From the NCBI RefSeq assembly GCF_030646615.1, contig NZ_JAUSLG010000045.1, forward strand, positions 1 through 34,619: a stretch of DNA of 34,619 nt, read 5' to 3'. The notes under the pieces are model-generated. The model was not told the origin of the DNA and ran no database searches. It saw nothing but the letters and a program-made list of their open reading frames with translations. Source of the DNA: Phenylobacterium sp. Its GTDB lineage: Bacteria; Pseudomonadota; Alphaproteobacteria; Caulobacterales; Caulobacteraceae. Shown in pieces: positions 8,124-15,840 of this stretch; the first letter of the stretch is position 1; each line of letters opens with the position of its first letter. The translations under genes were made by a program, and so were the position numbers.

Positions 8124-9200
8124 CTAGCCGAACAGATCCACTTGATCGCCGACGCGGGGCGGGACCCTGAAGGCTGACAGATCAAGGTCGGGGAGAGTCT
8201 GGTCCAGGCCATAGCGCCGGCGGGCCGTACTGAACCGCTGCCCCATCATCTGCGCCACCGGCCCCTGACCCTTCATCCGGGAACCGAAAGTGGCGTCATA
8301 GGCCTTGCCGCCGCGCATCTGGCGCACCAGCGACATCACCCGGGCCGCCCGGTCGGGGTGGTCGGTGGCCAGCCATTCCTCAAACAGGTCCTTGATCTCC
8401 AGGGGCAGGCGCAGGGCCACATAGCCTGAGCCCACCGCGCCAGCCTGGGCGCTGCGCTCCAGCACCGCCTCCATCTCGTGATCGTTCAGGCTGGGGATGG
8501 CCGGGGCGAACATCACCACCACCGGGACGCCGGCTCTGGCCAGGCCCTCGACGGCGGACAGCCGCCGCTCCGGCGTGGCGGCGCGGGGCTCCATGCTGCG
8601 GGCCAGCTTGCGGTCGAGGGTGGTGATGGAGATGGCCACACGGGTCAGGCCTCTGGACGCCATCTCGCCCAGGATGTCGGCGTCCCGCAGGATCAGCGCC
8701 GACTTGGTGATGATCGTGAAGGGGTGGCTGAACCGCTGCAGCACCTCCAGCACCTGTCGCGTCACCCGCTGCTGGCGTTCGATGGGCTGGTAGGGGTCGG
8801 TGTCGCCGCCGATATGGATGACCCGGGGCTCATAGCGCGGCGCCGACAGCTCCTTTTCCAGCAGGGCGGCGGCGTCAGGCTTGAAGAAGAGGCGGCTCTC
8901 GAAATCCAGCCCCGGCGACAGGCCGAGAAAGGCGTGGGCCGGCCGCGCATAGCAGTAGATGCAGCCATGCTCGCACCCCCGATAGGGATTGATCGACCGG
9001 TCGAAACCCACATCGGGGCTGGTGTTGCGCGCGATGATCGTCCTGGCCTTGTCCGGCAGGACATGGGTGCGAAGCTGCGCCGGCGTTTCGTCGTCGGCGG
9101 TCCAGCCATCGTCAAAGGCCTCGCGCTGCTGGCTCTCGAAGCGGCCGCTGGCATTGGTGCGCGCGCCACGGCCGCGAATCTGCTGGGTGAAGGTGACCAT
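8124..9200 (-). CDS. Radical SAM protein, PA0069 / spore-photoproduct-lyase-like family
   Basis: Radical SAM enzyme of 358 residues. The 4Fe-4S/SAM cluster motif CEHGCIYC (Cys76, Cys80, Cys83) is preceded by GFDRSINPYRGCEHG, the characteristic block of the PA0069-type family related to spore photoproduct lyase. Downstream GGDTDPYQPIER and ITKSALILRD are also typical of it. The biochemical reaction of this family is not established as far as I know. The reading frame stays open far upstream, but residues before the ATG at 9200 are compositionally odd and not homologous. The chosen start (MVTFTQQIRGRGA) matches family N-termini, although no clear ribosome binding site precedes it. Its 3' end abuts the convergent methyltransferase gene with no gap, and its 5' end faces the GT2-like gene across 79 bp. 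Confidence 0.88.
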   Translation of the reverse strand: MVTFTQQIRGRGARTNASGRFESQQREAFDDGWTADDETPAQLRTHVLPDKARTIIARNTSPDVGFDRSINPYRGCEHGCIYCYARPAHAFLGLSPGLDFESRLFFKPDAAALLEKELSAPRYEPRVIHIGGDTDPYQPIERQQRVTRQVLEVLQRFSHPFTIITKSALILRDADILGEMASRGLTRVAISITTLDRKLARSMEPRAATPERRLSAVEGLARAGVPVVVMFAPAIPSLNDHEMEAVLERSAQAGAVGSGYVALRLPLEIKDLFEEWLATDHPDRAARVMSLVRQMRGGKAYDATFGSRMKGQGPVAQMMGQRFSTARRRYGLDQTLPDLDLSAFRVPPRVGDQVDLFG

Positions 9201-9279
9201 GCTGCAACAGGCTAGCGGAGCGGTCGGAACATAACAAGAACACCCTTGACCCAGGCCCCGAAGCGCCGCCTTTGGCGTC

Positions 9280-9738
9280 ATGATCACTGTCATCGTGCCC
9301 GCCCATGATTCCGCCGACGCCCTCGCGGGTCTCCTCGCCGCCCTGGTGCCGGCGGCCGTCGAGGGGCTGGTACGCGAGGTGATCGTGGCCGATGGGGATT
9401 CCGATGCGGCGACCGCCGCCCTGTGCGAGGACGCCGGCGCCACGCTGCTGCGGGGCTCCATCGCCGCCGCCGCCGCCGTCGCCAAGGGCAACTGGCTGCT
9501 GATCGTCACACCCGACATGCGGTTTCCAAGCCGCTGGATCGAGGTGGTCGCCGACCACAGCTCCCGCGCCACCCGGCCGGCCCTGTTGCTGCCGCCCCTG
9601 AAAAGCGGCTGGCTTGCGGGCCGGCGACAGATCCGCAGCGCGGGCCTGCTGGTCCGCACCCGGGACTTCGGCGGGACGCAAGGGGACTTGAGGGTGCTGC
9701 GGGCGCAGTTTGGCCGCGGCGCGGTGCGCCTGGGCTAG
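9280..9738 (+). CDS. Short glycosyltransferase family 2-like protein
   Basis: Protein of 152 residues beginning MITVIVPAHDSADALAGLL, the first strand and helix of a GT2 (GT-A) fold, followed by EVIVADGDSDAAT. That motif matches the nucleotide-sugar binding block (normally DGSxD). At the position of the usual DxD metal motif the sequence reads IVTPDMRFPS, so only one Asp is present. Typical GT2 catalytic domains are 200 residues or more, and the C-terminal acceptor-binding half is missing here. There is no sign of a frameshift: the frame ends cleanly 6 bp before the convergent transglycosylase stop. It could be a reduced, possibly non-catalytic, GT2 homologue. No Shine-Dalgarno is evident. A TTGACC (9246-9251) lies 28 nt upstream of the ATG. 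Substrate unknown. Confidence 0.7.
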   Translation: MITVIVPAHDSADALAGLLAALVPAAVEGLVREVIVADGDSDAATAALCEDAGATLLRGSIAAAAAVAKGNWLLIVTPDMRFPSRWIEVVADHSSRATRPALLLPPLKSGWLAGRRQIRSAGLLVRTRDFGGTQGDLRVLRAQFGRGAVRLG

Positions 9739-9744
9739 GACGCC

Positions 9745-11355
9745 CTAGAACTTCATCCTGCCGTCGAAGTCGAGGCGGGCGTCGATGATCCGGGCGCCGC
9801 GGGCGGCCGCGTCCAGGGTGCTGGAGGGCTGGCCAAAGTGGTCGCGATAGGACCAGTAGGCGGCCACGACCTTTTCCACATAGTTGCGGGTCTCGACCGA
9901 GGGCAGGCACTCGATGACCAGCAGGCTGTCGGCCTGCTCGCCGACCATGGCGACGGTCTTCTGCAGCGTGCCGGGGCCGCCATTATAGGCCGCCACCACC
10001 TGCAGCAGGTCATAGCCGACCCCGCGCTCCATCAACCAGGTCAGATAGTCCTGGCCGACCCGCAGATTGAAGCCCGGATCGAACAGCGGGCTCATATCCT
10101 GGCGCAGCTTGTCGTCGCCGGCGGCGCGGGCCGCAGCCTCGGGCATCAGTTGCATCAGGCCGACGGCGCCGGCCGGCGACACCGCGGCGGGGTTGAACCG
10201 GCTCTCCTGGTTGACGATGGCGTAGACCAGGGACTTGTCGATGGTGAAGCCCCACTTGGGCTCCAGCGCCGGCGTCGGATAGGCGAAGGCGGTCCGCAGC
10301 CGGCCCGCCTGGTCGGCCTGGGAGGTGAGGGGGGCGTTGAGGCCAAGGGCCAGCGTGGTCCAGCGGCTGCGCTCAGGCCCGGTGCGCGCCAGGGTCAGGC
10401 CGGCGCGAAGCTCCAGGCCCGCCTCCAGGGCCAGGCCCACCTGGCTCAGCGCCACGGCCCGGCGGGCGCGGGGATCGGTCTTGGCGAAGCGCAGGATGTC
10501 CACGCTGTCGGCCCCGGCGCCTGAGGCGCGGAACATATAGGCGCCCTGGCGCGACAGCCGCACCGGGGCGGTGTCTTCGCCCACCAGGGCCAGGCGACGG
10601 TCGGCGATCATGCCGTAGAAGGTGCCCGGATGGCTGGCCGCCACCCGCAGGTGGGCGTTGGCGCGATCGACCTCTTCGCCCTTGGAGGCTGCGCGGGAAG
10701 CCCAGAAGCCGCCGGCTGACTTCAGCCACTCGCCTTCGTCATCGTCCCGGGCCACGGCGCTGAAGAAGCCCTCGGCCTCCTCGTAGCGTCCCAGGCGATA
10801 GGCCGCCATGCCGGCGATCCAGCGCTCGCCAGAGGCCACGGCGAGATCATAGCCCCGGGTGACGTCGCCGCCATAGAAGGCCTCGCGGGCGGCGCGGCCT
10901 TTGTCGGAGTTCAGTCGGCCGCCAACCTTCTGGGCGGCCGTCTCGACCCGCCCCCAGTTGAGGCCGGTGACCACCGGCGTACGCGGGGCGGGGGCGCCCG
11001 CCGGCCGGCGCTTCAGCGCCAGGCCATAGACGCGCTCGGCGCCGGGCAGGTCGGCGTGGGCTGCGAGCCAGGCGCTCAGCTCCTCATAGGATGAGGTGTG
11101 CGCCGTGGGGTGCATGAGTTGCCGGAAGGCCAGGTGGCCGGCCAGGGAACGATCCTTGACCTCGACCATTTGCATCTGAGCTTCGATGAAGTCGCCACGG
11201 TCCACGGCGGCGAAGGCGGCCCGATAGCGGACCACGTCCCAGGGGGACAACACCTGGGGCGCAGCCCAGGCGCGACTGGCCACGCCGCTGAGCGCTGCGG
11301 CGCTCATAGCGCCAAAGCCCAGGCGGAAGACCTGTCTTCGCGTCGATGTCGTCAT
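9745..11355 (-). CDS. Soluble lytic murein transglycosylase (Slt70-like, GH23)
   Basis: Periplasmic peptidoglycan lytic transglycosylase of 536 residues. It should cleave the MurNAc-GlcNAc bond to give 1,6-anhydro-MurNAc ends. A long alpha-helical superhelix (about 40-360, Slt70 U/L-domain type) precedes the C-terminal GH23 lysozyme-like domain. Catalytic Glu384 lies in NQESRFNPAAVSPAGAVGLM, followed by GLMQLMPEAA and AAYNGGPGT motifs. The N-terminus MTTSTRRQVFRLGF followed by a hydrophobic stretch ending AWA-AP has a twin-arginine pattern, so export could be by Tat. The ATG at 11355 is preferred (GGAAGG just upstream); an in-frame GTG at 11367 adds only 4 residues. The uracil-DNA glycosylase gene lies 68 bp upstream on the same strand, with no obvious terminator between them. 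Confidence 0.9.
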   Translation of the reverse strand: MTTSTRRQVFRLGFGAMSAAALSGVASRAWAAPQVLSPWDVVRYRAAFAAVDRGDFIEAQMQMVEVKDRSLAGHLAFRQLMHPTAHTSSYEELSAWLAAHADLPGAERVYGLALKRRPAGAPAPRTPVVTGLNWGRVETAAQKVGGRLNSDKGRAAREAFYGGDVTRGYDLAVASGERWIAGMAAYRLGRYEEAEGFFSAVARDDDEGEWLKSAGGFWASRAASKGEEVDRANAHLRVAASHPGTFYGMIADRRLALVGEDTAPVRLSRQGAYMFRASGAGADSVDILRFAKTDPRARRAVALSQVGLALEAGLELRAGLTLARTGPERSRWTTLALGLNAPLTSQADQAGRLRTAFAYPTPALEPKWGFTIDKSLVYAIVNQESRFNPAAVSPAGAVGLMQLMPEAAARAAGDDKLRQDMSPLFDPGFNLRVGQDYLTWLMERGVGYDLLQVVAAYNGGPGTLQKTVAMVGEQADSLLVIECLPSVETRNYVEKVVAAYWSYRDHFGQPSSTLDAAARGARIIDARLDFDGRMKF

Positions 11356-11423
11356 GCGACCTTCCACGTCCGCCGATGTGTCGCGGCGGTTCCGTGGCCC
11401 TTTTCTCGAAGCTCAAGGCTGGT

Positions 11424-12251
11424 CTAGTGGGGCCGCTCCGGCCGATCAAGCCTCTGCACCAATGAGACGAGATCGCTCCACGCTTTCTTCTTGGCTGCCG
11501 GCTGACGAAGCAGAAAGGCCGGGTGAAGCGTCGGCATGGCGGGCAGTTCGAGACTTTCGTCCGCCGACCGCCACTCGAACCAGCGGCCGCGCATGGCCAG
11601 GATTCCCTCTTCGCGCTTGAGCATGGCCTTGGCCGAGGCCGCGCCCAGCAGCAGCAGGATCCTGGGCGAGACAAGTTCGATGGCGCGCTCGACGAAGGGG
11701 GCGCAGGCCTGCTGCTCCTCAAGCGTGGGCGTGCGGTTGCCGGGAGGACGCCAGAAGACGGTATTGGTGATGAACACCCGGTCGGTCAGGCCGGCGGCCG
11801 CCAGCATCCGGTCCAGGAGCTGGCCGGCGCGGCCGACGAAGGGCTCGCCGCGGGCATCCTCTTCGGCGCCGGGACCTTCGCCGATGATCATGACCGGCGC
11901 ATTGGCAAGGCCGCGGCTGAAGACGGCCTGGCGCACGGCGCCGGCATAGCGCAGGGCGCAGCCCTCGAAGGCGGTGATGGCGGCCGCCAGCTCGGTCAGA
12001 TCCTGGGCGCCGGCGGCCAGGCGGCGGGCGAGAACGATGGCGTCGTCGGTCTGGACCTTGGCGGCGCCCACGCCAGCCGCCCCCGCCGCAGGCGCGCTCG
12101 AGGGCTCGGCGTGGCGCGGGGGCAGGGTCAACCCTGCGGCGATCCGGTCGCTCGCCTCGTCCTGGTACAGGCAATCGACGCCGGCGTCGGCCCAGAAGGC
12201 GAGCAGGCTTTCGACCAGGATCTGGGGGGGCGGCGTAGCGGTATGATCCAT
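11424..12251 (-). CDS. Family 4-like uracil-DNA glycosylase, incomplete Fe-S ligand set
   Basis: Base-excision repair enzyme of 275 residues that removes uracil from DNA. An Ala/Pro-rich N-terminal extension (about 1-85) precedes the UDG fold. Family 4 motifs are visible: GEGPGAEED (124-132) with GEPFVGRAGQLLD, TNTVFWRPPGNRTPT (162-176) and TLHPAFLLRQP (241-251). Classical family 4 enzymes bind a 4Fe-4S cluster through four Cys. Here only Cys98 and Cys183 are in place. The position 3 residues before Cys98 is Phe95, and the third ligand is Trp167 (VFWRPP instead of KCRPP). From memory, this substitution pattern is common in alphaproteobacterial members; they are probably cluster-free. The ATG at 12251 is chosen because MDHTATPPPQIL begins the recognisable domain; AAGGA is rather distant (about 13 nt). 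Confidence 0.88.
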   Translation of the reverse strand: MDHTATPPPQILVESLLAFWADAGVDCLYQDEASDRIAAGLTLPPRHAEPSSAPAAGAAGVGAAKVQTDDAIVLARRLAAGAQDLTELAAAITAFEGCALRYAGAVRQAVFSRGLANAPVMIIGEGPGAEEDARGEPFVGRAGQLLDRMLAAAGLTDRVFITNTVFWRPPGNRTPTLEEQQACAPFVERAIELVSPRILLLLGAASAKAMLKREEGILAMRGRWFEWRSADESLELPAMPTLHPAFLLRQPAAKKKAWSDLVSLVQRLDRPERPH

Positions 12252-12291
12252 ACTTAAGCGTCGAAATCCTTGAGATTCGCGGGGTTTGTCC

Positions 12292-12321
12292 TTGACCGCG
12301 CGAGGCAGACCTTCCGATAAG
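12292..12321 (+). promoter_or_regulatory. Candidate housekeeping promoter for ETF-QO gene
   Basis: TTGACC (12292-12297), 18 nt spacer, GATAAG (12316-12321). This resembles a sigma70/sigma73 promoter and points toward the ETF-QO start at 12395. It lies in the 143 bp divergent gap with the uracil-DNA glycosylase. Prediction by eye only. Confidence 0.35.
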
Positions 12322-12394
12322 ACGCGCAAAGGATCAACGCCGTTGGCGAGGGTTAGGGGCCCCGACCTTCGGATAATAGGAGTGTGAGGGGATA

Positions 12395-14068
12395 ATGACC
12401 GAAGACGTCGAACGCGAGTCCATGGAGTACGACGTCGTCATCGTCGGTGGCGGCCCTGCGGGTCTGTCGGCTGCGATCCGCCTCAAGCAGCTGGCCGCCG
12501 AAGCCGGCGCCGAGCTCAATGTGGCCGTGCTGGAAAAGGGCTCCGAAATCGGGGCTCATATCCTCTCGGGGGCGGTGATCGACCCCATCGCCATGAACGA
12601 ACTGTTTCCCGACTGGAAGGACCTGGGCGCGCCCCTGGAGACGCCGGTCAAGAAGGACAAGTTCATCTATCTCGGCCCCCAGGGCGAGCTCGACATCACC
12701 TGGCTGCCGATGCCGAAGTTCATGATGAACCACGGCAACTACATCGCCTCCCTGGCCAATGTCTGCCGCTGGCTGGGCCAGCAGGCCGAGGCGCTGGGCG
12801 TGGAAATCTATCCCGGCATGGCCGCCTCCGAGGTGCTGTTCGACGAGAATGGCGCGGTCAAGGGCGTGGTCGCCGGCGTGTTCGGCATCGACAAGGACGG
12901 GAACAAGGGCCCCGACTATCAGCCGGGCGTCGAACTCCTGGCCAAGTACACCTTCATCGGCGAGGGCGTCCGCGGTTCGCTCGCCAAGCAGTTGATCGCC
13001 AAGTTTGGCCTGGCCGAGGGCAAGGAGCCCCAGAAGTTCGGCATCGGCATCAAGGAGCTGTGGCAGGTCCCCGACGATAAGTTCCAGCCGGGCTATGTGC
13101 AGCACACCCTGGGCTGGCCGCTGGACGACAAGACCGGCGGCGGCAGCTTCATGTATCACTTCGGGGACAACTACGTGGCCATCGGCTTCGTGGTGCACCT
13201 GAACTACAAGAACCCCTGGCTGTCGCCCTTCGACGAGTTCCAGCGCTTCAAGCAGCACTCGGCCGTGCGGCCTCACCTGGAGGGCGGCAAGCGGATCGCC
13301 TATGGCGCGCGGGCCATCACCGAGGGCGGCCTGCAATCGATCCCCAAGCTGTTCTTCCCCGGCGGCGCCCTGGTCGGCTGTTCGGCCGGCTTCGTGAACG
13401 TGCCCCGCATCAAGGGCAGCCATAATGCGATGAAGACCGGCATGCTGGCGGCCGAGGCCGCCTTCGCCGCCATCCAGAATGGCCGCCGGGGCGACGAACT
13501 GGTCGAGTACGAGACCGCCTTCAAGGCCTCTTGGGTCCACAAGGAACTCAAGATCGTCCGTAACACCAAGCCGATTATCGCCAGGTTCGGCACGGCGCTG
13601 GGCACGATGATCAGCGGCGTCGATATGACGATCAGCAATCTGACCGGCGGCTTCTCGATCTTCGGCACCATGAAGCACGGCAAGACCGATGCGGAGTCCA
13701 CGGGCCTGGCCAAGGACTACAAGCCCATCGTCTATCCCAAGCCGGACAATGAGATCAGCTTCGACAAGCTGTCGTCCGTCTTCCTGTCGGCGACCAACCA
13801 CGACGAGAACCAGCCGGCCCATCTGCGGCTCAAGGATCCGTCCGTGCCGATCGAGGTGAACCTGCCCCGGTTCGGTGAGCCGGCGCGCCTCTACTGCCCC
13901 GCGGGCGTCTATGAGGTGCTCTACGACGAGGCGGGCCAGAACCCGAAGTTCCAGATCAACTTCCAGAACTGCGTTCACTGCAAGACCTGCGACATCAAGG
14001 ATCCGTCGCAGAATATCGTCTGGACCACCCCACAAGGGGGCGATGGGCCCAACTATCCGAATATGTGA
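12395..14068 (+). CDS. Electron transfer flavoprotein-ubiquinone oxidoreductase (ETF-QO)
   Basis: Membrane-associated FAD and 4Fe-4S flavoprotein of 557 residues. It passes electrons from reduced ETF, and hence from acyl-CoA and amino-acid dehydrogenases, to ubiquinone. The N-terminal FAD Rossmann motif is VVIVGGGPAGLSAA (about 14-27). HILSGAVIDP and the ubiquinone-binding region around GGALVGCSAGFVNVPRIKGSHNAMKTG follow. The C-terminal ferredoxin-like domain has cluster ligands in LYCPAGVYE and in CVHCKTCDIKDP. Length matches the family (about 550-560). AGGAG and GAGGGG sit just upstream of the ATG. It fits with the fatty-acid activation and beta-oxidation theme of the acyl-CoA ligase elsewhere in the window, but it is not linked to etfAB here. 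The downstream TPR lipoprotein follows after 46 bp on the same strand. Confidence 0.96.
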   Translation: MTEDVERESMEYDVVIVGGGPAGLSAAIRLKQLAAEAGAELNVAVLEKGSEIGAHILSGAVIDPIAMNELFPDWKDLGAPLETPVKKDKFIYLGPQGELDITWLPMPKFMMNHGNYIASLANVCRWLGQQAEALGVEIYPGMAASEVLFDENGAVKGVVAGVFGIDKDGNKGPDYQPGVELLAKYTFIGEGVRGSLAKQLIAKFGLAEGKEPQKFGIGIKELWQVPDDKFQPGYVQHTLGWPLDDKTGGGSFMYHFGDNYVAIGFVVHLNYKNPWLSPFDEFQRFKQHSAVRPHLEGGKRIAYGARAITEGGLQSIPKLFFPGGALVGCSAGFVNVPRIKGSHNAMKTGMLAAEAAFAAIQNGRRGDELVEYETAFKASWVHKELKIVRNTKPIIARFGTALGTMISGVDMTISNLTGGFSIFGTMKHGKTDAESTGLAKDYKPIVYPKPDNEISFDKLSSVFLSATNHDENQPAHLRLKDPSVPIEVNLPRFGEPARLYCPAGVYEVLYDEAGQNPKFQINFQNCVHCKTCDIKDPSQNIVWTTPQGGDGPNYPNM

Positions 14069-14114
14069 CGCCGGCGCGCTTGCGGCGGCGCGCGGAAAAG
14101 GAAACCCTAGGGGG

Positions 14115-15830
14115 ATGCGTCTTCGATCCCTGACCGTGACGGTCCCCCTGTTCCTTCTCGCCGCCTGCGCGAGCGCAACCCCGCCAGGCGCCAGCCTGCC
14201 GGATCGGTCCTCCTACGGCCTTTTCCTGGCGGGCCAGGCGGCGCTCAATGACGGCGAGAGCCGCCAGGCCGCGGCCTATTTCGATCGCGCCACCGACGTG
14301 AGCGCCCAGCCGGGCCTGCTGGCCGAGCGGGCCTTCACCGCCGCCGTGCTGAGCGGCGAGATCAAGCGGGCGGCCGAGATCGCCCCTGTTGATGAAAGCG
14401 CTTCGGAAGGCGCCAAGCGTCTGGGGCGTCTGGTCCGCGCCGTCGACGCCCTGGCCGACGGCAAGGGCGCCGCCGCCTACACCCTGCTGACCGAGCAGGA
14501 GATCGGCTTTCCCCACCGCACCGCGGCGGCCCTGCTGACCCCCTGGGCGGCGGCGTCGGCCGGCGACCAGCAGGCGGCCATCCGCCGGCCCGACGTGCCC
14601 GGCGACCGGCTGGTGCAGTATTTCGGCATGCTGGGTCAGGCCTATCAGTTCGAGCGCGCCCGGCGCTACGACGAGGCCGAAACCGACTTCAAGGCCCTGA
14701 CCGAGGGCGCCGAGGCCGCTCCCATGCTGGTCGTCGCCCATGGCGAATTCCTGGAGCGTCGGGGGCGCCGCGACGACGCCGTGGCGCTCTACGACCAGGC
14801 CCTGGCGGGCTATCCCCGCGACCGGGCGCTCAACGACGCCCGGGCGAGGGCGATCGCGCGCCGCAGCCCGCCGCCGCCGCCCACCGTTCGCCAAGGCGCC
14901 GCCGAGGCCATCCTGACCCCGGCCGCGGCCATGCTGGCGGCCCGTCAGAGCCAGTTCGCCCTGGCCTATGTGCGGCTGGCCCTGCGGCTCGACCCCGACC
15001 GGGTGGACGCCTGGATGATGGTCGGCGATCTGATGGGCGCAGCCGGCGATCTGGAGGCGGCGCGGGCGGCCTATGAGCGGGTGAAGCCCAATCAACCGGA
15101 ATACGCCACGGCCCAGAGCAAGCTCGCCTGGAGTTATCAGAGCGCCGACGACACCGAGCGCGCCCTGGAGATCGCGCGGGCCAACGCCAGCGACGGCGAC
15201 CCCGTGGCGCTGCTGACCCTGGCTGATCTGCTGCGGACCAATGAGCAGTACGCCGAAGCCATCGCGCCCCTGGACCAGTTGATCGCCTCAAGTCCGGCGC
15301 CGGACTGGCGGCTGCTGTTCGCCCGCGGGGCGGCCTATGAGCGCATGGGCGACTGGCCCAAGGCCGAGGCCGATCTGTCGGCGGCCCTGGAGCTCAATCC
15401 CAACGAACCCGACATCCTGAACTACCTGGCCTATGGCTGGATCGACCGGGGCGAGCGCCTGGAAGAGGCCCTGGCGATGGTGCAGATGGCGGTCGACGCC
15501 AATCCCCGCTCGGGCGCCATGGTCGACAGCCTGGGCTGGGGCTACTACCGCCTCGGCCAGTACGACAAGGCCGTGGAGATCCTTGAGGAGGCCGTCGAGC
15601 TCGAGGCTGGCGATCCGGAGGTCAACAACCACCTGGGCGACGCCTATTGGCAGGTGGGCCGCCGGGACGAAGCCGTCTTCCAATGGCGTCGCGTCCTGAC
15701 CCTGGAGCCGGACGACCGGATGCGCCAGGACGCCGAGGCCAAGCTGGATTCCGGCCTTGGACCGCAGCCGAGGGTCGCGGCGACGGCCGGGGCGCCCGCC
15801 ATCGCCGCGCCGCAAGCCGTGGCCCGCTAG
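14115..15830 (+). CDS. Tetratricopeptide repeat lipoprotein
   Basis: Protein of 571 residues predicted to be a lipoprotein: the leader MRLRSLTVTVPLFLLAAC ends in an LAAC lipobox with Cys18. The rest is a helical repeat array. TPR-like motifs are clearest after residue 350, for example AYERMGDWPKAEADLSAALELNPN, GWGYYRLGQYDKAVEILEEA and GDAYWQVGRRDEAVFQWRRVL. The last 25 residues are Ala/Pro-rich. TPR proteins act as protein-protein scaffolds; a role in outer-membrane or envelope assembly is an inference from lipidation. The reading frame is open upstream into the ETF-QO gene, but the ATG at 14115 is chosen because the lipoprotein signal starts there. AAGGA lies 12 nt upstream and GGGGG directly precedes the ATG. 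ispE starts 10 bp after the stop, so the two are likely cotranscribed. Confidence 0.85.
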   Translation: MRLRSLTVTVPLFLLAACASATPPGASLPDRSSYGLFLAGQAALNDGESRQAAAYFDRATDVSAQPGLLAERAFTAAVLSGEIKRAAEIAPVDESASEGAKRLGRLVRAVDALADGKGAAAYTLLTEQEIGFPHRTAAALLTPWAAASAGDQQAAIRRPDVPGDRLVQYFGMLGQAYQFERARRYDEAETDFKALTEGAEAAPMLVVAHGEFLERRGRRDDAVALYDQALAGYPRDRALNDARARAIARRSPPPPPTVRQGAAEAILTPAAAMLAARQSQFALAYVRLALRLDPDRVDAWMMVGDLMGAAGDLEAARAAYERVKPNQPEYATAQSKLAWSYQSADDTERALEIARANASDGDPVALLTLADLLRTNEQYAEAIAPLDQLIASSPAPDWRLLFARGAAYERMGDWPKAEADLSAALELNPNEPDILNYLAYGWIDRGERLEEALAMVQMAVDANPRSGAMVDSLGWGYYRLGQYDKAVEILEEAVELEAGDPEVNNHLGDAYWQVGRRDEAVFQWRRVLTLEPDDRMRQDAEAKLDSGLGPQPRVAATAGAPAIAAPQAVAR

Positions 15831-15840
15831 GACGCCGCGC

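Noticed and set aside
9201..9659. N-terminal extension of the radical SAM frame
   Set aside because: The extra 153 codons overlap the GT2-like gene on the other strand and have Arg/Ala/Ser-rich shadow composition. Homology starts at 9200.
12353..14035. Antisense 560-codon frame over the ETF-QO gene, and the similar 3899-5503 frame over the acyl-CoA ligase
   Set aside because: Both are shadows of strongly supported genes. They are low in recognisable motifs and have the typical Gly/His/Asp/Leu antisense composition.
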